Source: an uncultured Oscillospiraceae bacterium (GTDB taxonomy: Bacteria; Bacillota; Clostridia; Oscillospirales; Oscillospiraceae). From it: 8,508 nt of DNA. The notes beneath the pieces are model-generated. The model was not told where the DNA came from. It made no database searches and saw only the letters and a list, made by a program, of their open reading frames with translations. Location of the stretch: positions 1 through 8,508 of the forward strand of contig CAKUEI010000070.1 in assembly GCA_934646175.1 (NCBI GenBank), in the 5' to 3' direction. This document shows, in pieces, positions 1 to 6,178 of the stretch. Positions within the stretch are counted from its first letter, which is position 1. Each line of letters starts with the position of its first letter. Position numbers and translations under genes: made by a program.

Positions 1-54
1 GGAGTGAATCTGCCGGAGAAAAGAAGCTTCCTGCAGAAAGGGGAACCGTCATGA
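1..54 (+). CDS. C-terminal end of an upstream gene (partial, possibly ftsW)
   Basis: Frame 1 is open from the window edge and ends at a TGA whose first bases overlap the murG start as ATGA. The visible tail reads GVNLPEKRSFLQKGEPS. The tail is basic and polar and has no recognisable domain. In clostridial dcw clusters the gene before murG is commonly ftsW/spoVE, a lipid II flippase or glycosyltransferase of the SEDS family, whose cytoplasmic C-terminus is often short and basic. The tail fits that idea but does not prove it. The stop-start overlap suggests translational coupling with murG. The alternative is that this frame is open by chance over 50 bases, so confidence is limited. Confidence 0.45.
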   Translation, partial: GVNLPEKRSFLQKGEPS

Positions 55-1172
55 ATATCCTGTTCGCCTGCGGCGGAACGGCAGGCCATGTGAATCCGGC
101 CGTCGCGCTGGCAAAGCTGTTTCGTCAGCACGATCCGGACTGCGGCATTCTGTTTGTGGGCGCGGACGACGGAATGGAGACCCGCCTGGTGCCCAAAGAG
201 GGGTTTGACATCCGCACGGTCACCATCAGCGGCTTTCAGCGCTCCATGGCACCCGCGTCTATCATGCATAACTTCCACACACTGCTGAACATGAACAAAA
301 GCAAGAAGCAGTCCGCAAAAATTCTGGACGAATTTCAGCCAGACCTTGCGGTGGGGACCGGGGGCTATGCCTCGTTCCCCATTGTGAAGGCCGCCGCCGC
401 CCGGGGGATCCCCACGGCAGTGCATGAGTCCAACGCGGTGCCCGGCCTTACCACCCAGGCCCTTTCCAAGGTGGTGGACCTGGTGATGGTGGGCTTTGAA
501 GAGAGCAGAAATCACTATGAAAATCCGGAAAAGGTCGTGGTGACCGGCACGCCGGTGCGGGGCGATTTTTTCCGCTATACGAAGAAGGAGGCGCGCTCGG
601 CTCTGGGCATCCCGGAGGATAAGCCGCTGGTGCTGTCTTATTGGGGCAGCCTCGGGGCCGAGGTGATGAACGGCTATATGGCCGACTTTCTTACCTTCCT
701 GAACCGGGACGGCGTCCCCTTCTGTCACATTCACGGTGCCGGGCGGGATTACGCCGCCCTGACCGGAAAGCTGAAGGCCGCCGGAGTGGATTGCTCGGGA
801 GCAAACGGGCTGGAAGTGCGGGAGTATATCTACGATATGCCCACTGTCATGGCGGCGGCCGACCTGGTTCTCTGCCGGGCGGGCGCGTCCACACTGGCGG
901 AGCTTTCCGCTATCGGAAAGCCTGCGGTGCTGGTGCCTTCGCCCAACGTGACGGCGGACCACCAGACCAAGAACGCCCGCGTTCTTTCCTCCGCGGGGGG
1001 CGCGATCCTCATGCCGGAGGCGGAATGCTCGGCGGAAAGCCTTTATCACACCACGGTGGAACTGCTGTCCCGCCGGGATAAGCTGGAAGAAATGTCCCGT
1101 TCACTGAAGGCGTTGGGCACGGCGAACGCCGCAGAGCAGATCTACGAAGCGCTGCTCAAATTACTGCACTGA
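51..1172 (+). CDS. murG: UDP-N-acetylglucosamine--N-acetylmuramyl-(pentapeptide) pyrophosphoryl-undecaprenol N-acetylglucosamine transferase
   Basis: MurG transfers GlcNAc from UDP-GlcNAc to lipid I, making lipid II at the cytoplasmic face of the membrane. The 373-residue protein has the usual length and the two Rossmann-like halves of GT family 28. The N-terminal glycine loop is GGTAGH at 8-13, TGGY is at 103-106 and HESN, the counterpart of the family's HExN, is at 125-128. The donor-binding RAGASTLAE lies at 276-284, where Glu284 should contact the ribose. DHQTKNA is at 303-309. The third glycine loop reads WGSLGA at 198-203 where the family usually has GGSQGA. The start is supported by AAAGGGG at 37-43 and by the ATGA overlap with the upstream frame. 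murA follows after 58 bases, as expected for one operon. Confidence 0.97.
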   Translation: MNILFACGGTAGHVNPAVALAKLFRQHDPDCGILFVGADDGMETRLVPKEGFDIRTVTISGFQRSMAPASIMHNFHTLLNMNKSKKQSAKILDEFQPDLAVGTGGYASFPIVKAAAARGIPTAVHESNAVPGLTTQALSKVVDLVMVGFEESRNHYENPEKVVVTGTPVRGDFFRYTKKEARSALGIPEDKPLVLSYWGSLGAEVMNGYMADFLTFLNRDGVPFCHIHGAGRDYAALTGKLKAAGVDCSGANGLEVREYIYDMPTVMAAADLVLCRAGASTLAELSAIGKPAVLVPSPNVTADHQTKNARVLSSAGGAILMPEAECSAESLYHTTVELLSRRDKLEEMSRSLKALGTANAAEQIYEALLKLLH

Positions 1173-1181
1173 CACCCATCC

Positions 1182-1220
1182 CCCCGTTCTCACATAGAAT
1201 ACCCTGAAAACAGGACGGGG
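1182..1220 (+). promoter_or_regulatory. Possible hairpin covering the murA ribosome binding site
   Basis: CCCCGTTC at 1182-1189 can pair with GGACGGGG at 1213-1220, giving 8 bp with one G-U pair. Inside this is a small CCTG-AAAA-CAGG hairpin. The 3' arm includes the first four bases of the GGGGAGG ribosome binding site at 1217-1223. Folding could therefore reduce murA initiation unless ribosomes leaving murG open it. This is a reading of base pairing only; no energy was calculated. Confidence 0.35.
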
Positions 1221-1230
1221 AGGCGCGGAT

Positions 1231-2484
1231 ATGCCGGAAATTCGTATGCAGGGCGGAAACCCGCTGATCGGGGAACTGACGGTACAGGGCGCGAAAAACA
1301 GTGTGCTTCCGCTTTTGGCGGCCACAGTGCTGGCGAAAGGGGAAAGCGTGCTGCACCACTGCCCGGACTTAACGGATGTGGCGGTGTCCCTACGCATTTT
1401 AGAGCATCTGGGTGCCGCTGTCCACCGGGAGGGCAGCACCGTTATGGTGCGGGCAGCGGGCATTTGCTGCGGCGAGATCCCGGAGTGCCTCATGCGAGAG
1501 ATGCGCTCCTCCGTCATCTTTCTGGGGGCCATTCTGGCCCGCTGCGGCGAGGCGGAAATGAGCTTCCCTGGCGGGTGCGAGCTGGGGCCGCGGCCTATCG
1601 ACCTGCACCTGAAGGCCCTGCGGGCGTTGGGTGCGGACATCCGGGAGGAGGGCGGCGTCCTTCACTGCAGGGCAAAGGGCCTGAAGGGGTGCGAGGTTCC
1701 TTTGGGCTTTCCCAGTGTGGGGGCCACGGAAAATATCATGCTGGCTGCTACCGCGGCGGAGGGGGACACCCTGATCTTCGGCGCGGCCCGGGAACCGGAA
1801 ATTGTAGACTTGCAGGATTTTTTGAATGAGATGGGCGCCCGGGTGCGGGGCGCCGGGACCTCCGTGATCTCCATCGCGGGGAACCGGCCCCTAAATGGGT
1901 GCGAGCACACCGTTATGGCCGACCGCATGGCGGCTGCCACCTGGATGTGCGCCGCGGCCGGCGCGGGTGGGGACCTGATGCTGCGGGGGATAGACTACCG
2001 GCAGCTTTCTCCGGTCAGCGCCGTGCTGGCGGAGGCGGGCTGTCGGGTGGAAAGCGGCGAGGACGGCGTCCGGCTGAAAAGCAGCCGCCCCCTTTCCGGC
2101 GCGCGCATGGTGCGCACCGCGCCGTACCCCGGATTCCCAACGGACGCGCAGGCGCCTGTTATGGCGGCGCTGGCCAAGGGCAACGGCGCGACGGTTTTTG
2201 TGGAGAATATGTTTGAAGCGCGGTACCGGCACGTGGATGAGCTCATTCGTATGGGCGCGGACATCCGGGTGGACGGCCGCGTGGCGGTGACAGCGGGGGT
2301 GCCCCGGCTTTTCGGCACCAGCCTTTGCTGTACTGACCTGCGGGGCGGCGCGGCCCTTTTGGTGGCGGCATTGGGCGCAGAAGGGGAGAGTACCCTCACC
2401 GGCCTTCACCATCTGGACCGGGGCTATGAGCACCCGGAGCGGGTACTGCGCACCCTGGGCGCGCAGATCGAACGCATTCCGTAA
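1231..2484 (+). CDS. murA: UDP-N-acetylglucosamine 1-carboxyvinyltransferase
   Basis: MurA transfers enolpyruvate from PEP to UDP-GlcNAc in the cytoplasm, the first committed step of peptidoglycan synthesis and the target of fosfomycin. The 417-residue length is typical. All the expected active-site elements are present: QGAKN with Lys22 and Asn23, Arg92 in MRSS, the PGGC loop with the fosfomycin-reactive cysteine at Cys116 followed by Arg121, PTDAQ with the catalytic Asp305, and DRGYE with Arg397. Having Cys rather than Asp in the loop predicts the fosfomycin-sensitive form of the active site. The protein is a pair of EPSP-synthase-type inverted alpha/beta domains. ATG 1231 is set by GGGGAGG seven bases upstream. 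Firmicutes often carry two murA paralogues; this is the copy in the division cluster. Confidence 0.97.
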   Translation: MPEIRMQGGNPLIGELTVQGAKNSVLPLLAATVLAKGESVLHHCPDLTDVAVSLRILEHLGAAVHREGSTVMVRAAGICCGEIPECLMREMRSSVIFLGAILARCGEAEMSFPGGCELGPRPIDLHLKALRALGADIREEGGVLHCRAKGLKGCEVPLGFPSVGATENIMLAATAAEGDTLIFGAAREPEIVDLQDFLNEMGARVRGAGTSVISIAGNRPLNGCEHTVMADRMAAATWMCAAAGAGGDLMLRGIDYRQLSPVSAVLAEAGCRVESGEDGVRLKSSRPLSGARMVRTAPYPGFPTDAQAPVMAALAKGNGATVFVENMFEARYRHVDELIRMGADIRVDGRVAVTAGVPRLFGTSLCCTDLRGGAALLVAALGAEGESTLTGLHHLDRGYEHPERVLRTLGAQIERIP

Positions 2485-2505
2485 GGAATAAGTGAGGAGA
2501 ACGAC

Positions 2506-3261
2506 ATGGCGGCAAGAGACAGAAAGAGAAGACGGCGCAGAAGAGGACGCTTCAGCTTCCTCTATAAGCTGTTGTCTGTCATTGTGATCATCGTGGCTCT
2601 GGTGGCGGGAAGCGTGGTGTTTTTCCGGGTGAACGACGTGGTGGTCGCCGGGAATCAGCGTTATACGGCGCAGGAGGTGCTGGAGGCCTCCGGCATCCAG
2701 GAGGGCGACAACCTCTTCCTGGTGAATAAAAACCGGGCGGCCGGGCTGATCTTGCAGAAGCTCCCTTACGTGGATAAGGTCAGTATCCGCCGCCAGCTGC
2801 CCCAGGGCATTGTGATCCAGATCAGCGAAAGCGGCGCCGCCGCGGCCGTAGAATGCGAAGGCACCACCTGGCTTTTGAACTACCGCGGAAAGGTGCTGGG
2901 CACGGCGGAGGAGGAGAATGCCGCTCCGCCGGTGACCGGGCTAACACCCCTAAGACCCACGGCGGGCACCCAGCTCAGCGTGGCGGAGGAGGAGAGCGGA
3001 AAGCTCATCAGCCTCTTGGAGCTGATGAATGAGTTGAAGGAAAACGACTGCCTGGATAAGGTCGGCTCCTACGACCTTACCATGGAAAGCCGCATCACTT
3101 TCCGGTACGATGACCGCTACACGGTGGTGATGCCCATGACCACCGACTTTGCCAAAAAGGCCCGGGCGCTGGTGCAGGTGGTCGGCTCGGAACAGATCGG
3201 AGAAACGGGAACCATCGATTTTACCATCGAAGACGCGCCCCATTTTATTCCAGGCAGCTGA
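2506..3261 (+). CDS. ftsQ: Cell division protein FtsQ/DivIB
   Basis: FtsQ (DivIB in Firmicutes) is a bitopic membrane protein of the divisome that works with DivIC and FtsL to control septal peptidoglycan synthesis. Residues 4-16 form a strongly basic cytoplasmic tail with six consecutive arginines. One membrane helix follows at about 19-41. The POTRA domain covers about 42-110, recognisable from VNDVVVAGNQRYTAQEV, the GDNLF turn and LPYVDKVSIRRQLP. The beta domain runs to about residue 243 and the C-terminal tail is short. At 251 residues it is of ordinary size. GAGGAG at 2494-2499 lies six bases before the ATG. murA ends 21 bases upstream, so the two are probably cotranscribed. No ftsA follows; ftsZ is next. 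Confidence 0.93.
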   Translation: MAARDRKRRRRRRGRFSFLYKLLSVIVIIVALVAGSVVFFRVNDVVVAGNQRYTAQEVLEASGIQEGDNLFLVNKNRAAGLILQKLPYVDKVSIRRQLPQGIVIQISESGAAAAVECEGTTWLLNYRGKVLGTAEEENAAPPVTGLTPLRPTAGTQLSVAEEESGKLISLLELMNELKENDCLDKVGSYDLTMESRITFRYDDRYTVVMPMTTDFAKKARALVQVVGSEQIGETGTIDFTIEDAPHFIPGS

Positions 3262-3288
3262 AAGAATTGGAAAATAAAGAGAAAGCTA

Positions 3289-3317
3289 TTGACCGCCCCC
3301 CAAAAGCGCGGTACAAT
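3289..3317 (+). promoter_or_regulatory. Sigma-A-type promoter for ftsZ
   Basis: A -35 box TTGACC at 3289-3294 and a -10 box TACAAT at 3312-3317 are separated by exactly 17 bases. Each matches the consensus at five of six positions. The promoter sits in an AT-rich island between ftsQ and ftsZ. The predicted start is near 3324, giving a leader of about 64 bases. It would let ftsZ be expressed independently of the upstream operon. Confidence 0.75.
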
Positions 3318-3318
3318 A

Positions 3319-3331
3319 ATACAGTATGTAT
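3319..3331. repeat. Short inverted repeat at the predicted ftsZ transcription start
   Basis: ATACA-GTA-TGTAT is a perfect 5-base inverted repeat around a three-base centre. It begins two bases after the -10 box and is centred within a base or so of the predicted start. The position suits an operator or a small 5' hairpin, but arms this short in AT-rich DNA can arise by chance. Confidence 0.3.
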
Positions 3332-3387
3332 GGAAAGTTGCCAAGCGGGGCACTACAGCTTGATTTTTTACATAGGAGGAACCAACC

Positions 3388-4524
3388 ATGGCATTTGGAT
3401 TGGATATGGGTCCTGACACGGTTGTCAATATTAAAGTGATCGGAGTTGGCGGCGGCGGCAACAACGTGGTAAACCGTATGGTCAGTGCCGGCGTCAAAGG
3501 GATCGATTTTATTGCGGTGAATACGGATAAGCAGGCGCTGGCCATTTCCGGCGCGACCTATAAGATCCAGATCGGCGAAAAGCTCACCGGCGGCCAGGGT
3601 GCGGGCAGCGACCCCGAGGTGGGCCGCAAGTCCGCGGAGGAGAGCCGCAGCGCCATCTCCAAGGCGCTGGAGGACACCGATATGGTGTTCATCACCGCCG
3701 GCATGGGCGGCGGCACCGGCACCGGTGCGGCTCCCATCGTGGCGGATATTGCCAAGGAGATGGGCATCCTCACCGTGGGCGTGGTTACCCGCCCCTTCCG
3801 GTTTGAGGGCCGCCGCCGCATGGAACAGGCTGAGCGCGGCATCAACGAACTGAAGACCAAGGTGGATTCGCTGGTCATTATCCCCAACGAGCGGCTGAAG
3901 TTCGCCACCGATCAGAAGATCACCTTCGCCAACGCCTTTGAGATCGCCGACGATGTGTTGAAGCAGGCGGTGCAGTCCATCTCCGACCTCATTAAGAGCA
4001 CCGGCTTCATCAACCTGGACTTTGCCGACGTGTCCGCCGTTATGAAGAATGCCGGTATGGCTCACATGGGCGTGGGCCGCGCTGCCGGGAAGAACAAGGC
4101 GGAAGAGGCCGCCAAGATGGCCATTTCCAGCCCCCTGCTGGAGACCTCCATCAACGGCGCCCGGGGCGTGCTGGTCAACGTCACCGGCTCTATGGACATC
4201 GGCCTCGAAGAAGTGGAGACTGCGGCCAATCTGGTGCAGGAGGCCGCCCATCCCGATGCCCTCATCATCTTCGGCGCCGCCTTCGACGAGGAACTGGAGG
4301 ACGAGATCCGCGTGACCGTTATCGCCACCGGCTTTGAAGAGGGGAACGGCACCATTCCGGAGAAGGCCTTCTCCAAGGCGGGGGAAAAGACCGCCGCTGA
4401 TGCCGAAGAGGCGAAGAGTGCGGAGGATAAGTCCGCGGAAGAGGCGGAGAAGCCCGCCGACTTCAACGATCCCGATGATGACGATTACAAGCTCATCTTC
4501 GATATTTTCAACAAGCGGAAATGA
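3388..4524 (+). CDS. ftsZ: Cell division protein FtsZ
   Basis: FtsZ is the tubulin-like GTPase that polymerises into the Z-ring at midcell. The 378-residue protein has the GGGGNN nucleotide loop at 21-26, the tubulin signature GGGTGTG at 107-113, TRPFRFEG at 134-141 and the synergy loop NLDFAD at 209-214 with catalytic Asp211 and Asp214. The C-terminal half ends near residue 317 in VIATGFE. A linker of about 40 residues, rich in Ala, Glu and Lys, follows. The extreme C-terminus is DDYKLIFDIFNKRK, which occupies the place of the conserved partner-binding peptide but lacks the usual IPxFL core. AGGAGG at 3374-3379, eight bases upstream, fixes the start. The gene has its own promoter and ends two bases into an A-run just before a strong hairpin. 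Confidence 0.98.
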   Translation: MAFGLDMGPDTVVNIKVIGVGGGGNNVVNRMVSAGVKGIDFIAVNTDKQALAISGATYKIQIGEKLTGGQGAGSDPEVGRKSAEESRSAISKALEDTDMVFITAGMGGGTGTGAAPIVADIAKEMGILTVGVVTRPFRFEGRRRMEQAERGINELKTKVDSLVIIPNERLKFATDQKITFANAFEIADDVLKQAVQSISDLIKSTGFINLDFADVSAVMKNAGMAHMGVGRAAGKNKAEEAAKMAISSPLLETSINGARGVLVNVTGSMDIGLEEVETAANLVQEAAHPDALIIFGAAFDEELEDEIRVTVIATGFEEGNGTIPEKAFSKAGEKTAADAEEAKSAEDKSAEEAEKPADFNDPDDDDYKLIFDIFNKRK

Positions 4525-4567
4525 AAAAACGCGGGGAGCCATGAGGTTCATGGCTCCCCGCTTCTTT
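4524..4567. terminator. Bidirectional intrinsic terminator between ftsZ and murC
   Basis: A perfect 14-bp stem (4531-4544 with 4548-4561, GC-rich base, loop GGT) starts seven bases after the ftsZ stop. On the plus strand it is followed by TTCTTT. On the minus strand it is followed by G and then six T residues (4529-4524). It can therefore end both ftsZ and murC transcripts, and the T-run is better for the murC direction. Confidence 0.88.
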
Positions 4568-4605
4568 AAAAAAACAGCGGAAGGCGTTTCCGAAGGAGGA
4601 TGAAA

Positions 4606-4647
4606 GGAAGCAGTGCCGCAGGAAATACGGCGCTGCTTTCATGTTTT
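4606..4647 (+). terminator. Second hairpin near the murC stop, terminator-type on the plus strand
   Basis: GGAAGCAGTGCCG (4606-4618) pairs with CGGCGCTGCTTTC (4628-4640), giving 13 bp with two G-U pairs and a 9-base loop. On the plus strand it is followed by ATGTTTTT. This looks like a backup stop that prevents ftsZ transcription from running antisense into murC. On the minus strand only a weak T-rich tail follows. Confidence 0.6.
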
Positions 4648-6023
4648 TATTGTGTGGAGACGAGGGTCTCTCCCACGGTGTAGATGTCGCCTGCGCCCAC
4701 GGTCAGGATGAGGTCGCCGGGCCGGGCGATCTCTTTCAGGTACTCCGTCAGCTCGGGGAGCGTGGCGAAATAGCGGGAACCGGGCACCTGCTGCTGCAGG
4801 TCGCGGGAGGAGATTCCGATGGTATTATCCTCACGGGCGGCAAAAATCTCCGCCAGAAGGGTGAGGTCCGGCTGCTTCAACACCTGTACGAAATCGTCAA
4901 ACAGCGCCTTTGTGCGGCTGTAGGTGTGGGGCTGGAAGGCGCAGATGATCCGCTCGTACCCCAAAGTCTGGGCGGCATCCAGCAGGGCTTTCAGCTCGGC
5001 GGGGTGGTGGGCATAATCGTCGTACACCTCGGCCCCGTGATAGCTGCCCTTGTGTTCGAAGCGGCGGCCCGCGCCGCGGAAGTCATCCAGTCCGCGTTCC
5101 ACCGCGCTGCCGGGGAAGCGGAGGGCGTAGGCCGCGGCAGATGCCGCCAGTGCGTCCTTTACGTTGTGGATGCCGGGGACCCGCAGAGCCACATGGGCGT
5201 AGCGCTTGCCTTCGGCCATGATGTCGAAGGTGGGAAGCCCCTTGTTCCAGGTGAGATTTGCCACATGAAGGTCGCCCTCATCCAATCCGAAGGTGAGCAC
5301 CTTGCGGTCGATCCCCTCCAGCGTCTTGCGCACGCTGGGGTCATCCCAGTTGGCGATGACCAGACCGGTTTCCTTGGGGACCAACTCCGCAAAGGTGCGG
5401 AAGGAGTGCTGAATGTCGGCAAGGTCGTGGAAAAAGTCCAGATGGTCAGCCTCCACATTCAGAATCACGGCCAGCGTGGGGAAGAAGGACAGGAAGGAAT
5501 TGCAGTATTCGCAGGATTCCAGAATGATGGTGTCCCCGTGGCCCACCCGGTGGTTGGCACCCAGAACGGGGAGGGTGCCGCCAATCATGACCGTAGGGTC
5601 CGCCTGTGCAGCCAGGGCGATGCAGGTGGACATGGAGGTCGTTGTGGTCTTGCCGTGGGTGCCTGCGATGCAGACGGCGTTCTGATAGTGCCGCATGATG
5701 GCGCCCCACGCCTGTGCCCGCTCAAAGACCGGGATCCCGGCGGCGCGGGCGGCGGCAATTTCGGGGTTATCATCATGCACGGCGGCGGTGCGGATGATGA
5801 GGTCGGCCCCCTGCACGTTTTCCGCATGGTGCCCGATAGCGATGGAAATGCCCAGGGAACGCAGATGCTCAATGACGTGGCTTTCGTGGGCGTCGGAGCC
5901 GGTGATGACCATGCCCTTCCCGTGAAGGACTTCGGCCAGAGGGGCCATGGATACGCCGCCGATGCCGATGAGATGCGCGTGATAGCCGGGGCGGAGATAA
6001 TTGTGGATCTCGTTCTTTGCCAT
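4647..6023 (-). CDS. murC: UDP-N-acetylmuramate--L-alanine ligase
   Basis: MurC joins L-alanine to UDP-MurNAc with ATP, the first step of stem-peptide assembly in the cytoplasm. The 458-residue length is normal. The N-terminal UDP-binding Rossmann domain is marked by HLIGIGGVSMAPLAEVL at 17-33. The ATP loop GTHGKTTT is at 121-128, the metal and substrate region ESCEYCNSFL at 169-178 and NVEADHLD at 189-196. GIHNVKDALAA at 284-294 closes the central domain. The C-terminal domain carries RRFE at 320-323, DDYAHHP at 335-341, FQPHTYSRT at 363-371 and VGAGDI at 442-447. An in-frame TAA three codons upstream fixes the ATG as the first possible start. The ribosome binding site is weak: AAAGGG lies 13 bases away. 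The gene converges on ftsZ and has its own strong promoter. Confidence 0.97.
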   Translation of the reverse strand: MAKNEIHNYLRPGYHAHLIGIGGVSMAPLAEVLHGKGMVITGSDAHESHVIEHLRSLGISIAIGHHAENVQGADLIIRTAAVHDDNPEIAAARAAGIPVFERAQAWGAIMRHYQNAVCIAGTHGKTTTTSMSTCIALAAQADPTVMIGGTLPVLGANHRVGHGDTIILESCEYCNSFLSFFPTLAVILNVEADHLDFFHDLADIQHSFRTFAELVPKETGLVIANWDDPSVRKTLEGIDRKVLTFGLDEGDLHVANLTWNKGLPTFDIMAEGKRYAHVALRVPGIHNVKDALAASAAAYALRFPGSAVERGLDDFRGAGRRFEHKGSYHGAEVYDDYAHHPAELKALLDAAQTLGYERIICAFQPHTYSRTKALFDDFVQVLKQPDLTLLAEIFAAREDNTIGISSRDLQQQVPGSRYFATLPELTEYLKEIARPGDLILTVGAGDIYTVGETLVSTQ

Positions 6024-6028
6024 GGGAG

Positions 6029-6057
6029 TTTACACACCCTTTGTTCAAGTTTATAAT
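6029..6057 (+). promoter_or_regulatory. Sigma-A-type promoter for cca
   Basis: TTTACA at 6029-6034 (five of six) and TATAAT at 6052-6057 (six of six) are spaced by 17 bases. The predicted start is near 6064, which gives a cca leader of about 115 bases. The -35 box is only five bases from the murC start codon, so the whole promoter lies inside the murC leader and faces the murC promoter. Confidence 0.75.
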
Positions 6058-6091
6058 AAGAGATGACGCATTCTATGAATGGGATCATATT

Positions 6092-6120
6092 ATTATAATG
6101 CAGTTCAAAAAGACTGGCAA
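6092..6120 (-). promoter_or_regulatory. Sigma-A-type promoter for murC
   Basis: On the minus strand, TTGCCA (6120-6115, five of six) and TATAAT (6097-6092, six of six) are spaced by 17 bases. The predicted start is near 6085, giving a murC leader of about 62 bases. The promoter lies inside the predicted cca leader. Confidence 0.78.
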
Positions 6121-6178
6121 GCCTTTTTGCAAAAGGATATCCGATTCTGAGTGCCCTTATACGGGAGGGGGGAAGAAC

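Noticed and set aside
3342..3369. Possible attenuator in the ftsZ leader (CAAGC/GCTTG followed by six T)
   Set aside because: The stem is only 5 bp with an 11-base loop, too weak to call a terminator by eye. The T-run is real, so a folding calculation could reopen this.
3286..4551. A 421-codon open frame antisense to all of ftsZ
   Set aside because: It lies opposite an unmistakable ftsZ, has low-complexity Gly/His/Leu-rich composition and no known domain. It is explained by GC-rich codon usage leaving the complementary frame open.
4602..4681. Possible small peptide starting ATGAAAGG after GGAGG in the ftsZ-murC gap
   Set aside because: The purine run directly touches the ATG with no spacing, the frame is made of the terminator hairpin and the end of murC in antisense, and there is no promoter.
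4641..6056. A 471-codon open frame antisense to all of murC
   Set aside because: It mirrors murC codon by codon, is rich in Gly, Val and His, has no recognisable motif, and starts inside the terminator tail without a ribosome binding site.
6101..6136. Short inverted repeats in the cca leader (AAAAAG/CTTTTT and CCTTTT/AAAAGG)
   Set aside because: They are low-complexity A/T runs with mutually exclusive pairings and no GC-rich stem; not enough to call a riboswitch, T-box or terminator.
6017..6178. N-terminal extension of cca by 54 codons
   Set aside because: It would begin inside the murC start region, translate through both promoters, and add sequence with no family match. The ATG at 6179 has a strong ribosome binding site.
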